Below are positions 8,769-18,177 of a stretch of 64,000 nucleotides of DNA, piece after piece. Under the pieces are notes generated by a model. The model worked only from the letters and a program-made list of their open reading frames with translations. It was not told where the DNA came from and did not search any database. Numbering within the stretch: the first letter of the stretch is position 1; every line of letters begins with the position of its first letter. Position numbers and translations under genes: made by a program. Origin of the DNA: Kordia sp. SMS9 (GTDB taxonomy: Bacteria > Bacteroidota > Bacteroidia > Flavobacteriales > Flavobacteriaceae); contig NZ_CP031153.1 of the NCBI RefSeq assembly GCF_003352465.1, positions 1,788,465 to 1,852,464 of the forward strand, in the 5' to 3' direction.

Positions 8769-10190
8769 TTATTTTTTCGAACCTCTTTTCTTCTTTTGAT
8801 CGTACTTGCTTTTAAAAGGCAATAACCAATCGTGATGCGAAAAGTGTGACCATTCTTCCGCCGCCAAATCTACATCTGGATTAAAAAGTCGTTGTCGCGG
8901 ATGATTGTTCACTTGCACCAAACCATTGGCGTAAATGGCAACATCGGAACCTTTTTTGGCGAATTCTTTTTTCAAAAATTGTACAAATTGCCACATCATG
9001 TCTGGTTTTACCGCAACACGTCTTGCTTGTTTTTCAGAAGTATATTCTTTTGGCCGAACGTACGTAATATCGCCATTTTCTTTATTGACAACTTTTAGCG
9101 TCACATGTCCTGATTTGGAACGCAGCATCATCCGCCAGCTCAACCGATGTCCTTCTTCGGTCCATAATACATCATCTTCATACGTCCAGTGACGCAATGG
9201 CAAAAGAATTTGTGAAATAAAATAAATGACAAAAATGGGAACGATGATTTTGCTATATGGTGCAACAATTACTTCATTTCCTGTATAAATTTCTTTTTTC
9301 TTTATAAAGATGTTGCGGATGGTTTTTGGTTCAAAGAAGAATAAACACAATGCTAACGACATGTATGGGAAAATTCCAATGTGTAATACAAACGAGTTGA
9401 ACAGATGGAATACAATGGAACACACAAAGAAAAATACACGGGTACGTTTCCACAACAAACCAGGAATTACGAGCAAATCAAAAGCAACGCCAACATAGGT
9501 AAGCATGTTGTGAATCCACTTTTGTTGTAAAAATTCACCAACGATGGGTACGTGTTTACGTCCAGCCATTAAATTTGTGGTGACTTCGCCCGACCACCAA
9601 TCTGGATACATTTTTGCCACAGAAGCATACGTATACACAATAAATAGTTGCAATATGAAAATTACCAATACCCAATTGGGCATATAATTTTTTTTCAGCG
9701 CAGGATTTTTTTTCACATCAACCGAAAGGTACTGATGCGCAGGAACGATCCACATAAACACACACAATAACACCAATAAATAGTAATGATTGTTGTACGA
9801 AGTTTTTTGCATTAAATATACAGCAGTCCATAGTATGGTAAAAATTCCAATACTCCAGCGGTATTTATAGCCAATCATCACGAGAAAACCACAAATTCCC
9901 ATCAAAGCGAAATAAAAATAAAAGCCGTAGGTATACTCTGCCATGTTCAACCATTCGATCCCAAATAAATTGAAATCTAATAATGGTTTTTGTAATGTTT
10001 GCTGCATTGGTGTTAAAATACCTTCAAACCCAATAAACGGAAACGTGAATTCAGGATCAATAAAGGTGCGTTTTACCCAACCTGTGGCAATAGCGCCAAA
10101 TCCTTCCAAACCAATTAATAAACCAAAAAACACTCGAAATACAATGAGTGACGTATTGTCTACTTGTTTGTAAAGGAATTTAGTTAGCAT
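8769..10190 (-). CDS. HTTM domain protein (vitamin K-dependent gamma-carboxylase-like)
   Basis: 473 residues. Several membrane helices fill about 10-300. They begin with the HTTM pattern (VDNTSLIVFRVFFGLLIGLE) and include VAKMYPDWWSGE, a hallmark region of the HTTM/VKGC family. A soluble C-terminal domain (about 330-473) ends in a Lys-rich tail. Bacterial HTTM proteins are inner-membrane relatives of vitamin K gamma-glutamyl carboxylase with mostly unknown substrates. The start overlaps the ribF stop by 11 nt, so co-expression with ribF is likely. Confidence 0.8.
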   Translation of the reverse strand: MLTKFLYKQVDNTSLIVFRVFFGLLIGLEGFGAIATGWVKRTFIDPEFTFPFIGFEGILTPMQQTLQKPLLDFNLFGIEWLNMAEYTYGFYFYFALMGICGFLVMIGYKYRWSIGIFTILWTAVYLMQKTSYNNHYYLLVLLCVFMWIVPAHQYLSVDVKKNPALKKNYMPNWVLVIFILQLFIVYTYASVAKMYPDWWSGEVTTNLMAGRKHVPIVGEFLQQKWIHNMLTYVGVAFDLLVIPGLLWKRTRVFFFVCSIVFHLFNSFVLHIGIFPYMSLALCLFFFEPKTIRNIFIKKKEIYTGNEVIVAPYSKIIVPIFVIYFISQILLPLRHWTYEDDVLWTEEGHRLSWRMMLRSKSGHVTLKVVNKENGDITYVRPKEYTSEKQARRVAVKPDMMWQFVQFLKKEFAKKGSDVAIYANGLVQVNNHPRQRLFNPDVDLAAEEWSHFSHHDWLLPFKSKYDQKKKRGSKK

Positions 10191-11112
10191 GATCGTTTGG
10201 AATTAGTGCTAAGGACGTTTGTTTGTCTTTTTGTAGTTGTGCTTGCAGCGCTTCAATAGAGTCAAATTTTTGTTCGTCTCGCAGCCGTTTTAACAATCGG
10301 ATTTGAATTTTTTCACCATAAATATCACGGTCAAAATCAAAGAAATGTACTTCAATCGTTTGCTTGGTACCTGAAACAGTCGGATTCGTGCCAATGTTCA
10401 TCATTCCATAGACTGTTTGTCCATCAAACGTACTTTTTACAAAGTATACACCTTGCTTTGGAATGAGTTTATAGGCTTCTTTGATATGTATGTTTGCTGT
10501 TGGATAATGAATAGTGTTGCCCAACCCTTTTCCAGAAATCACCGTTCCTGTCAGCATAAATTCATATCCAAGATAGGTGTTTGCGGTTGTAATATCGCCT
10601 TCATCTAATGCTTTTCTAATTTTGGTAGAGCTGATGGTAATATCATCAATTTCTTTGGCTTTTATTTCTGCTACTTTAAAGTCGAATGCTTGTCCAAATT
10701 CGCGTAAATCATCAATGTTTGCCGTTCGGTTTCTGCCAAACCGATGATCGTATCCGATAATGATTTTTTTTAGGTGTAAGTGTTTAATGAGGAAATCGCG
10801 CACAAAATCGCGTGCTTTTAAGCGTGAAAATTCTCGGTTAAACGGATAAATAATCAGCGTATCGAGTCCTGTTGCTTCTAACAGTTGAATGCGTTCTTCA
10901 ATGGTGTTGATGAGTTTGATATTGCTATCTTGCTGTAAGACCATTCGCGGATGCGGAAAAAAAGTGAGCAACATCGTGTTCAAACCTTCCGATTTGGCAA
11001 TGAGATTTTTTATAATTTTTATATGTCCTACATGAACACCATCAAATGTGCCAATGGTAATTGCGGATGGATTTTTGGCTCTGTATGTGTCAAAAAAATC
11101 TATGGTATTCAC
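10180..11112 (-). CDS. ribF: bifunctional riboflavin kinase/FAD synthetase
   Basis: 310 residues, normal length. It phosphorylates riboflavin to FMN and adenylates FMN to FAD. The N-terminal FAD synthetase domain (about 15-180) shows AITIGTFDGVHVGH, the nucleotidyl-transferase HxGH-type motif, and GYDHRFGRNR. The C-terminal flavokinase domain (about 185-305) shows GKGLGNTIHYPTANI, GVYFV and MMNIGTNPT. It is the first gene of a two-gene unit with the HTTM gene. Confidence 0.96.
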   Translation of the reverse strand: MNTIDFFDTYRAKNPSAITIGTFDGVHVGHIKIIKNLIAKSEGLNTMLLTFFPHPRMVLQQDSNIKLINTIEERIQLLEATGLDTLIIYPFNREFSRLKARDFVRDFLIKHLHLKKIIIGYDHRFGRNRTANIDDLREFGQAFDFKVAEIKAKEIDDITISSTKIRKALDEGDITTANTYLGYEFMLTGTVISGKGLGNTIHYPTANIHIKEAYKLIPKQGVYFVKSTFDGQTVYGMMNIGTNPTVSGTKQTIEVHFFDFDRDIYGEKIQIRLLKRLRDEQKFDSIEALQAQLQKDKQTSLALIPNDHAN

Positions 11113-11334
11113 TAAGCATTCTTTTTTACAAAGCTATTTAATTCTTTCACAAAAAATAAATATTCTGATTGTAATCTTCTATTTTCAATAAAAAGTGCAT
11201 TCACGGATAAAAATATTTCCTTCGTCGCTTCAATTGTTTAGCTTCGTCGAAAAAAAAGCCTATTTTTATGTTACTAGAGTAAAAATAGTGATTTTTGACA
11301 TTTAAAATTAACCCCTAATCTTAAATAAAAAGCT

Positions 11335-14300
11335 ATGAAGCAAAAATTATGCTTCGGTTTGTTGGCGTGTCTATTTTTGATTTCCTCCGTTGGGTTTGCT
11401 CAAAACAACGATTGGAAAAAGCTACAAACCGTTACCGATGCTACTTCAGTATCCAAATTAAACTTATCAGAACAGAAAGTAAATTTCTTTGAGCTCAATT
11501 TTGAAAATTTCAAACAACAACTTAGTACTGCACCAATTCGTGGGGCAGCGTTTAATTCTAATACTTCTGTGCAAGTTCCAGGAATTGACGGAACGTTAGA
11601 AACTTTTCAACTATATGAAGCAACTGTTTTTGCACCTGCATTGGCAGCAAAATATCCAGACATTAAATCGTATATTGGGTACAGTCAAGAAAACTATGGA
11701 GCCGAACTTCGTATGAGTGTTTCACACAAAGGTGTGCAAACTATGATTTCATATGTTGATAGACCAACAGTTTTTATGCAGCCAGCTGGAAGTGATGTTA
11801 CAAATTATGTAGTATACACAAGAGATGCGCGCATGAGTTCTGTAAATGATTTTCATTGTGCCACTGTTGATGAGGTACAAGCGCGATTGGAAAATGATGA
11901 CGATGTACAGTTGGAAGATGCAGATGATCAAACATTACGTACGTTCCGAATTGCTATTTCTGTAACAGGAGAATATACACAATATCACGGTGGTGCTGTC
12001 GTAGATGCAATGGCAGCGATCAATGCTTCCATGACGCGTGTAAACGCTATTTTTGAAGTAGATATGGCAGTTACTTTTGAAGTAATTGCAAATAACAATA
12101 CTTTAGTATTTACCAATCCAAATTCAGATCCATATTCTCCTGCAAACGTAGGAACTGGAGGTGCATGGAATACAGAACTTCAAAATTATTTAACAGGTTC
12201 TATTGGAAATGCCGCGTATGATATTGGACATTTGTTCGGTGCTTCTGGTGGTGGTGGAAACGCAGGTTGTATTGGTTGTGTATGTGTGGATGATAATCCA
12301 GCTTCTTCTACAGATACAGAGAAAGGAAGTGCTTATACTTCTCCAGCAGATGGTATTCCAGAAGGCGATACTTTTGATGTTGATTATGTAGCACATGAAA
12401 TTGGTCACCAAATGGGAGCAAATCACACATGGGCTTTTAGTACTGAAGGAACAGGCGTAAATGCTGAGCCAGGAAGTGGATCAACCGTCATGGCATACGC
12501 TGGAATTACAGGAGCAAATAATGTACAGCAAAATAGTGATCCATATTTTCATTATCACAGTATTCGACAAGTTTTGGATAACTTAGTAACTCGAACTTGC
12601 TGGCAGTCTAACAATTCGCCAGCGTTGGCAAATAATCCACCAAATGCGAATGCAGGAAGTGATCATGTGATTCCGCAAGGAACAGCATATGTATTGCGAG
12701 GAACGGCAACTGATGCCGATAGTGGAGATGCACTAACTTATTGTTGGGAGCAAACTGATAGTGGACAGGTTACCAATACTTCATTTGGACCAACGGTTTC
12801 TAATGGATCTATGAACAGATCGCAAGTGCCAACAAGTTCTCCAAATAGATACATTCCGAAGTTGAGCAGAGTTGCTTCTGGAAATTTAACACAAACAAAT
12901 CCAACAATTAACAGTGCTTGGGAAACCGTAGCAACGGTAAATAGAACGATGAATTGGGCTTTGACTGTTCGTGATAGAGAACCCACAGCAACAGGACTTG
13001 GAGGACAATCTAGTTTTGATACGATGGATATTCAAGTAACTACGTCAGCAGGACCTTTTACCGTAACTTCTCAGACTTCTGCAGCTACAAGTTGGGAAAT
13101 GGGAACTTCACAAACAGTAACCTGGAACGTAGCAAATACCAATACGGCACCTGTAAATACAGCAAACGTGAATATTTTGATGTCTATTGATGGTGGCGCA
13201 ACTTTTCCATATACATTAGCAACGAATGTGCCTAATGATGGCTCGCAGCAAGTTACAGTGCCTGTAACACCGCCAACATCGCAAGCAAGAGTGATTGTAG
13301 AAGGTGCAGGAAATATTTTCTTTGCGATGAATTCGGCTAACTTCAATTTGGTGGAGCCAGATTTCGCTTTGGTATTTACAAATAGTGAAGAAACTGCTTG
13401 TCAGCCAGCAAATGCAGTATATAATTTTACGTATAATGCTTTTGGCGGATTTAGTGGAACAACTACGTTTTCTGCCGTAAGTTTGCCTACTGGAGCAGTG
13501 GCTACTTTTAATCCAACAAGTGCTTCTGTAGATGGAACACCTGTAACTTTGACGATTTCTAATACCAATGCTATCACGCCGACCACATACTTATTTGCTG
13601 CACAAGGAACTTCTGGAGGAACGACAAGATCAGCAGATTTGACACTGAATGTATTTCCAAGCAGTTTGCCGCCAGTGACATTGGTTTCTCCGTCTGATAA
13701 TTCTACAAATTTACCAACGAATTCTAACTTTAGTTGGTCTGTGAATACATTGTCTGATGGATATCTGATTGAAATTGCCACAGATGCTGGATTTACAAAT
13801 ATTATTGAATCAACTACAGTAGCAAACGCTAACTATTCGCCATCGTCACTCGCGCAGTCAACTACGTATTATTGGAGAGTTGGAATTTCTAATGTATGTG
13901 CGCCGGTATCGTATTCAAGTACGTATTCGTTTACCACACAATCTTGTGCGGTATGTGCTTCGGTAGCAAATACGAGCTTTCTAACAAGTACTACATTTGT
14001 AAATTTTGAAAGTATTAATAGAGTTTCTGCAAAGCCATCAGGTTATAGTGATTACACGGCGACTGATATTGCGAATGTAACGAAAGAGTCATCGTACCCA
14101 ATTACCGTAAATGCAAATACAGACGGTAATTATAGAACACAAACGAAAGTATGGATTGATTGGAATCAGAACTGTAGTTTTGATGATCCAGGAGAGGAAT
14201 ACGATTTGGGAGAAGCAGATAATGTACCTAACGGCCCAACGGCAAATTCAGGGATGATGATTCTAGTGCCAGCTTCTGCATTAACAGGAGCTACAACTAT

Positions 14301-14679
14301 GCGTGTGTCAACCAAATATACATCTCGAAATACGATTGTATTCCCGACTTCTTGTGAGAATGGAGCTGATGCTGAAGTAGAGGATTACCGTGTCATTGTT
14401 CAAAATACATTATCAACCGTTGAAAATGAATTGGAAGATTTTGCAATTTGGCCAAATCCGACAAGTGGAAAATTCATTGTGAAATTTACATCGACATCTT
14501 CTGAAGATATTACGATTGATGTTTTTGATATTCGCGGTCGTGCTATCTTCACAAAGAAATACGACAATACAACCAATTTTACAGAAGAATTAAATATTAG
14601 TTCTGCGCAAGCGGGATTATATATGGTTCGTGTAAATGATGGAGAACGCGTAACTGTGAAGAAATTGATTGTACGCTAA
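11335..14679 (+). CDS. secreted reprolysin-like (M12B) metalloprotease with type IX sorting domain
   Basis: 1114 residues. A signal peptide (about 1-22, ending VGFAQ) is followed by a propeptide-like region. The catalytic domain (about 205-425) has the zinc motif H354-E-x-x-H358-x-x-G-x-x-H364. Next come Ig/PKD-like and fibronectin-like beta domains (about 430-870), a GEVED-type Cys-containing domain (about 875-1025) and a C-terminal domain (about 1035-1114) with WPNPTSGKF and a KKLIVR end, a type A sorting signal for type IX secretion. It is probably exported to the surface or medium to degrade protein. It is monocistronic with a strong terminator. Confidence 0.9.
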   Translation: MKQKLCFGLLACLFLISSVGFAQNNDWKKLQTVTDATSVSKLNLSEQKVNFFELNFENFKQQLSTAPIRGAAFNSNTSVQVPGIDGTLETFQLYEATVFAPALAAKYPDIKSYIGYSQENYGAELRMSVSHKGVQTMISYVDRPTVFMQPAGSDVTNYVVYTRDARMSSVNDFHCATVDEVQARLENDDDVQLEDADDQTLRTFRIAISVTGEYTQYHGGAVVDAMAAINASMTRVNAIFEVDMAVTFEVIANNNTLVFTNPNSDPYSPANVGTGGAWNTELQNYLTGSIGNAAYDIGHLFGASGGGGNAGCIGCVCVDDNPASSTDTEKGSAYTSPADGIPEGDTFDVDYVAHEIGHQMGANHTWAFSTEGTGVNAEPGSGSTVMAYAGITGANNVQQNSDPYFHYHSIRQVLDNLVTRTCWQSNNSPALANNPPNANAGSDHVIPQGTAYVLRGTATDADSGDALTYCWEQTDSGQVTNTSFGPTVSNGSMNRSQVPTSSPNRYIPKLSRVASGNLTQTNPTINSAWETVATVNRTMNWALTVRDREPTATGLGGQSSFDTMDIQVTTSAGPFTVTSQTSAATSWEMGTSQTVTWNVANTNTAPVNTANVNILMSIDGGATFPYTLATNVPNDGSQQVTVPVTPPTSQARVIVEGAGNIFFAMNSANFNLVEPDFALVFTNSEETACQPANAVYNFTYNAFGGFSGTTTFSAVSLPTGAVATFNPTSASVDGTPVTLTISNTNAITPTTYLFAAQGTSGGTTRSADLTLNVFPSSLPPVTLVSPSDNSTNLPTNSNFSWSVNTLSDGYLIEIATDAGFTNIIESTTVANANYSPSSLAQSTTYYWRVGISNVCAPVSYSSTYSFTTQSCAVCASVANTSFLTSTTFVNFESINRVSAKPSGYSDYTATDIANVTKESSYPITVNANTDGNYRTQTKVWIDWNQNCSFDDPGEEYDLGEADNVPNGPTANSGMMILVPASALTGATTMRVSTKYTSRNTIVFPTSCENGADAEVEDYRVIVQNTLSTVENELEDFAIWPNPTSGKFIVKFTSTSSEDITIDVFDIRGRAIFTKKYDNTTNFTEELNISSAQAGLYMVRVNDGERVTVKKLIVR

Positions 14680-14710
14680 ATATAAAAGATACCTAACTAA
14701 ACTACTATAG

Positions 14711-14740
14711 AAAGAGAGGCAAAAAGTGCCTCTCTTTTTT
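14711..14740. terminator. bidirectional terminator between the protease gene and pth
   Basis: An 11-bp perfect stem pairs AAAGAGAGGCA (14711-14721) with TGCCTCTCTTT (14727-14737) and is followed by T residues. The minus-strand side is also T-rich, and the element touches the pth stop, so it may serve both convergent genes. Confidence 0.85.
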
Positions 14741-15383
14741 ATTTTCCATTAAATGCGTTCATCGTATTTGAAACGCCCGCAGTTCCGAAGGATTTAATGA
14801 GTTCTACGCTCTTTTCTAGTCGTTCTGGGAGTTGATCGTTTTCTTCTGTTGTCCATTCGCCTAATACATAATTTACTTGTCTTCCTTTGCCAAATTCGGC
14901 ACTAATTCCGAAGCGGAAACGTGGATATTTAGTCGTGTTCAACAAGGCTTGTACGCTTTTTAAGCCATTATGTCCGCCATCGCTTCCTTTCGTTTTTACG
15001 CGAATTGTTCCGAATTCAAGGTTTAAATCGTCTGTAATAATTAATATATTTTCGATGGGAATTTTTTCTTTCGTCATCCAATAGCGAACGGCTTTTCCGC
15101 TGAGGTTCATATAGGTGCTTGGTTTCAAAAAGATAAATGTTCTTCCTTTGAATTTATACGTAGTCAAATCGCCCAACTTATCCGTTTTAAACGTAAGTTC
15201 TTCTTTTTTTGCAAAGAAGTCTAGTATTTTAAATCCGATATTATGGCGTGTGTTTTCATATTCACTTCCGATATTTCCTAAACCTACAATGAGAAATTTT
15301 TTCATAGGATCTGTTTCTTCGATATTAAATGATGCTTTTCCTCCAGTTTTTTTGCGGAGTAGTTTTCTGAAAAATTGAAGCAT
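14739..15383 (-). CDS. pth: peptidyl-tRNA hydrolase
   Basis: 214 residues from ATG 15383 (MLQFFRKLLRKK). It releases tRNA from stalled peptidyl-tRNA. The Pth domain begins at MKKFLIVGLGNIGSEYENTR (ATG at 15305) and contains NTRHNIGF with the catalytic His, KPSTYMNLSG and DDLNLEFG, with GSDGGHNGLKS later. A short basic extension before the domain is common in flavobacterial Pth, so 15383 is preferred over both 15305 and the far-upstream in-frame ATG at 15479. It faces the protease gene across a shared terminator. Confidence 0.95.
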   Translation of the reverse strand: MLQFFRKLLRKKTGGKASFNIEETDPMKKFLIVGLGNIGSEYENTRHNIGFKILDFFAKKEELTFKTDKLGDLTTYKFKGRTFIFLKPSTYMNLSGKAVRYWMTKEKIPIENILIITDDLNLEFGTIRVKTKGSDGGHNGLKSVQALLNTTKYPRFRFGISAEFGKGRQVNYVLGEWTTEENDQLPERLEKSVELIKSFGTAGVSNTMNAFNGK

Positions 15384-15573
15384 GCTGTAAAAATTTGTGT
15401 AAAAGTAAAACGTATTGTGGCTTGTGGCAAGTCTGTATGCTAAAAATTGAATTTTATTTGAGATCTTGATTTTCATCAAGATTCATTTAACCTATGATCC
15501 TGATCTTCATCAGGATTAGTTCAACTTGCAATTTTGACTTCATCTGAAGATTTGTCAAAATTGAGTTTCACTA

Positions 15574-15607
15574 AAATAAAAAAAGCATTCCATTTCGGAA
15601 TGCTTTT
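15574..15607 (-). terminator. rplY intrinsic terminator
   Basis: AAAAGCATTCC (15581-15591) pairs with GGAATGCTTTT (15597-15607). On the minus strand the stem is followed by a run of seven T. It ends the prs-rplY unit. Confidence 0.88.
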
Positions 15608-15633
15608 CATTGAGATTGTAAAATCTATTCGTT

Positions 15634-16227
15634 TTATGCTTCTTTTTCTGCTTTTGCAGCATCTTGCGCAGCTTTCATAGCAGCACGTGAAATTCTTACT
15701 TGACAAACTACTGTGTTATCAGCGTGTAATAATTTGTAGTTATCATTTTGTAAAGAAGTTACATATAATTTGTTTCCGATTTCTAATTCAGAAACATCTG
15801 CTTCGATAGCATCAGGTAAATTAGCAGGTAATGCTTTTACTCTAAGTTTACGCTTGTTTAAACGTAATACTCCACCAGCCATCACTCCAGGTGCAGCTCC
15901 TTTAATAGCTACAGGAATGTCCATAGTTACTTCTTTATCGTCGAATAAACGGTAGAAGTCAACATGTAAAATCTTGTCGCTTACAGGGTGAAATTGAATG
16001 TCCTGTAAAATAGCATTTTGTGTAGAACCGTCTTCTAATGCAATCACAACTGTGTGCGCATTTGGAGTATACACCAATTTAGAAAATGATAATTCTTCTG
16101 CTGAAAAGTGTAATGGGTTGTCTCCTCCGTATAATACGCAAGGAACCTTTCCAGCATTACGTAAGGCTTTCGTTGCTACTTTGCCCACGCTTTCTCTTTG
16201 AGATCCGTTGATTGTAATTGATTTCAT
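15634..16227 (-). CDS. rplY: 50S ribosomal protein L25/general stress protein Ctc
   Basis: 197 residues, the long Ctc form: an L25 5S-rRNA-binding domain (about 1-95, with [16 protein letters not shown] and [21 protein letters not shown]) plus a beta-rich TL5-type C-terminal domain (about 96-190). The protein ends in an Ala/Lys/Glu-rich tail. It binds 5S rRNA in the large subunit. It lies 25 nt downstream of prs on the same strand, the usual prs-rplY-pth order in this group. Confidence 0.95.
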   Translation of the reverse strand: MKSITINGSQRESVGKVATKALRNAGKVPCVLYGGDNPLHFSAEELSFSKLVYTPNAHTVVIALEDGSTQNAILQDIQFHPVSDKILHVDFYRLFDDKEVTMDIPVAIKGAAPGVMAGGVLRLNKRKLRVKALPANLPDAIEADVSELEIGNKLYVTSLQNDNYKLLHADNTVVCQVRISRAAMKAAQDAAKAEKEA

Positions 16228-16252
16228 TTTGAGTATTTATATTAATATTTAA

Positions 16253-17194
16253 TTACATTAAAAACTTTGAGCTAATTGAAGTGTTTGTTTGTACTCTTTG
16301 CATTACATCTGCAAATAAATGTGCACAACTTACGACTTTAATCTTGCTTGATTCTTGGCGTAATGGAATAGAATCTGTTACAATTAATTCTTCTAATTTT
16401 GAATTTTCTATTCGTTCATACGCTTGTCCTGATAAAATAGGATGTGTACAGATTGCTCGTACTGATAATGCTCCTTTTTCCATCATCACTTCTGCGGCTT
16501 TTGTCAATGTTCCGGCAGTATCTACCATATCATCTACTAACACCACATTTTTCCCTGTTACATCACCAATTAATTCCATGTGTGAAATGACATTGGCTTT
16601 TTTCCGTTGCTTGTAACAAATAACAACGTCGCTTTCTAAAAACTTAGAATATGCATAGGCTCTTTTTGATCCTCCCATGTCTGGAGAAGCAATGGTAAGC
16701 TTGTCCAAATTCAGCTTTCGCAAGTATGGTAAAAACACGGTAGAAGCAAATAAATGGTCTACAGGTTTTTCAAAGAATCCTTGAATTTGATCTGCGTGCA
16801 AGTCCATCGTAATGATTCGCGTTGCACCTGCTACTTCAAGCATCTTTGCAATCAACTTTGCGCCAATTGGAACTCTTGGTTTGTCTTTACGATCTTGTCG
16901 TGCCCACCCAAAATATGGAAGCACGGCCGTAATATGACGTGCCGAAGCTCTTTTAGCGGCATCTAACATTAGCAACATTTGCATCAAATGATCTGAGTTT
17001 GGAAACGTAGAACCTATGATAAACACTCTGGCACCACGAACCGATTCTTCAAACGAAGGCTGAAATTCGCCGTCACTATACGTTGAGAATACTACTTTTC
17101 CTAAATCTGCTCCGTACTCTTTTGCAATTTTTCTTGCAAGTTCATCACTCTGCGTACAGGCAAAAATCTTTGGTTCTGGGACAGTGTAGGACAT
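16253..17194 (-). CDS. prs: ribose-phosphate pyrophosphokinase
   Basis: 313 residues, normal length. It makes PRPP from ribose 5-phosphate and ATP for nucleotide, His and Trp synthesis. Visible motifs are FSTYSDGEFQPSFEESVRG, the ATP-binding loop YFGWARQDRKDKPRVP, the metal-binding TMDLHADQIQGFF and the PRPP-binding VLVDDMVDTAGT. A TAAATTTG -7 box precedes the gene. It is the first gene of a prs-rplY unit. Confidence 0.97.
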   Translation of the reverse strand: MSYTVPEPKIFACTQSDELARKIAKEYGADLGKVVFSTYSDGEFQPSFEESVRGARVFIIGSTFPNSDHLMQMLLMLDAAKRASARHITAVLPYFGWARQDRKDKPRVPIGAKLIAKMLEVAGATRIITMDLHADQIQGFFEKPVDHLFASTVFLPYLRKLNLDKLTIASPDMGGSKRAYAYSKFLESDVVICYKQRKKANVISHMELIGDVTGKNVVLVDDMVDTAGTLTKAAEVMMEKGALSVRAICTHPILSGQAYERIENSKLEELIVTDSIPLRQESSKIKVVSCAHLFADVMQRVQTNTSISSKFLM

Positions 17195-17246
17195 TTAGTA
17201 TGCTGTTTAATAGTTAGTTGATTGTTGTCTTGTGTTAAATGAGGTG

Positions 17247-17254
17247 CAAATTTA
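17247..17254 (-). promoter_or_regulatory. -7 box TAAATTTG of prs
   Basis: On the minus strand TAAATTTG fits TAnnTTTG and lies 52 nt upstream of the prs start. No well-spaced TTG -33 box is evident. Confidence 0.45.
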
Positions 17255-17296
17255 GAAATTTTATACAACTCTAAAAGCTTTTATTTCTTTTTTTAG

Positions 17297-17325
17297 TTGA
17301 GAATTGAAATTATTTTATAAATTTG
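17297..17325 (+). promoter_or_regulatory. tRNA-Leu promoter
   Basis: TTG (17297-17299), an 18-nt spacer and TAAATTTG (17318-17325) match the flavobacterial -33/-7 consensus. The tRNA begins 34 nt downstream. It is divergent from the prs promoter. Confidence 0.65.
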
Positions 17326-17358
17326 CACTCCTTTTAAAACAATTGCCAAGTTAAAAAT

Positions 17359-17440
17359 GCTCGAGTGGCGGAATTGGTAGACGCGCTGGATTCAAAATCC
17401 AGTTCTTTCGGGAGTGTGGGTTCGATTCCCACCTCGAGTA
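17359..17440 (+). tRNA. tRNA-Leu (anticodon CAA)
   Basis: The 82-nt cloverleaf has a 7-bp acceptor stem (GCTCGAG with CTCGAGT, closed by one G-U), the D-loop GGCGGAATTGGTAGACGC, the anticodon arm CTGGA-TTCAAAA-TCCAG giving CAA, a long variable arm typical of Leu, and the T-loop GGTTCGATTCC. The 3' CCA is not encoded. Confidence 0.95.
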
Positions 17441-17451
17441 CACAAAGTGAA

Positions 17452-17480
17452 AATCCTAACAGTTGTGTTGGGATTTTTTT
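17452..17480 (+). terminator. tRNA-Leu terminator
   Basis: AATCCTAAC (17452-17460) pairs with GTTGGGATT (17467-17475), with one T-G pair, around a 6-nt loop. The stem is followed by a run of T, 12 nt after the tRNA. Confidence 0.8.
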
Positions 17481-17499
17481 GTGTATAAAAATCACTGTT

Positions 17500-17530
17500 T
17501 TTAAATGTTAACTATGGTTTTTCCGTAATT
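17500..17530 (+). repeat. upstream element, copy 1 (before peptide precursor 17582)
   Basis: These 31 nt begin TTTAAATGTTAAC and end CGTAATT. They recur at 18121-18152 with only a T indel and two substitutions. Both copies precede a double-glycine-type peptide frame by a similar distance, so they probably hold a shared promoter or regulator site. A TATTTTCG box follows copy 1 at about 17542-17549. Confidence 0.7.
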
Positions 17531-17581
17531 CATTCATGACTTATTTTCGTAAATTCTTTTTTTTAATCAAAATCTTATACC

Positions 17582-17782
17582 ATGAAAAAAAGAAACCTTA
17601 ATTCATTAGTTCTTAACAAAAAGTCTATTTCTAACCTCAAAACAGCTTTAAAAGGAGGTGTATATTATGAACTTTCCTATTCTGAATGCAAACTTGAATG
17701 GTGGTGGTATGAAATGCCTTTGGAGGATGCTGTTGATACAGATGCAGAGCCAGTTACTCTTTCAGATTATGGTCTTTGTTAA
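17582..17782 (+). CDS. double-glycine-leader peptide precursor (RiPP-like)
   Basis: 66 residues. The leader MKKRNLNSLVLNKKSISNLK runs to a double glycine at residues 25-26. It matches the Bacteroidota class I lanthipeptide/natural-product-precursor leader pattern (Lys-rich start, IS[ND]L, GG). The 40-residue core is acidic with a WWWY patch and two Cys, the last at the C-terminus. Cleavage after GG by a C39-type transporter peptidase is the family expectation. No modification or export gene is nearby. It is related by its leader, not its core, to the array at 44400-46888. Confidence 0.75.
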   Translation: MKKRNLNSLVLNKKSISNLKTALKGGVYYELSYSECKLEWWWYEMPLEDAVDTDAEPVTLSDYGLC

Positions 17783-17888
17783 ATATAAAAAAAGGCGATC
17801 TTCGACTATCACTGTCTTCAGATTGCTTTTCTTTTGCTTCTTACTTAAATAATTACAACTATTTTTTTTAGGTGTTTAGCCTAATAAA

Positions 17889-17984
17889 ATGGAGGTTTCA
17901 ACTCTTCCGTTATTCTTCTTATGCTCTTTATTTGGGTTATTGTTAATCATAAAATTAAATAATAAGGTTAAAAGAAAACCTTGA
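17889..17984 (+). CDS. possible 31-residue single-helix membrane peptide
   Basis: ATG 17889 opens a 31-codon frame (MEVSTLPLFFLCSLFGLLLI, then a basic tail ending KVKRKP). It is one hydrophobic helix with a positive-inside end, as in small inner-membrane peptides or immunity-type peptides. It lies 106 nt downstream of the peptide precursor at 17582. No homologue was recognised, and chance ORFs of this size are common in AT-rich DNA. Confidence 0.3.
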   Translation: MEVSTLPLFFLCSLFGLLLIIKLNNKVKRKP

Positions 17985-18120
17985 TGACTTTATGTAACAG
18001 AAGTTTTGTAAGAACAAGAGGTAGATGTATAATTGCAACAAAAAGCAATGGAAATATTCACGGCTTTGGGAAGAAAAAAGTGTTAATTGTGATAACGATT
18101 GCTTACCTTAATTCCTTTTG

Positions 18121-18152
18121 TTTAAATGTTAACCATGGTTTTTTTCGTAATT
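18121..18152 (+). repeat. upstream element, copy 2 (before decayed precursor)
   Basis: These 32 nt are nearly identical to 17500-17530 and lie 621 bp downstream of it. The element is followed by TTGGTTTATAATTTTACCG and then by the start-less precursor frame at 18178. Confidence 0.7.
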
Positions 18153-18177
18153 GGTTTATAATTTTACCGAATGAAAA

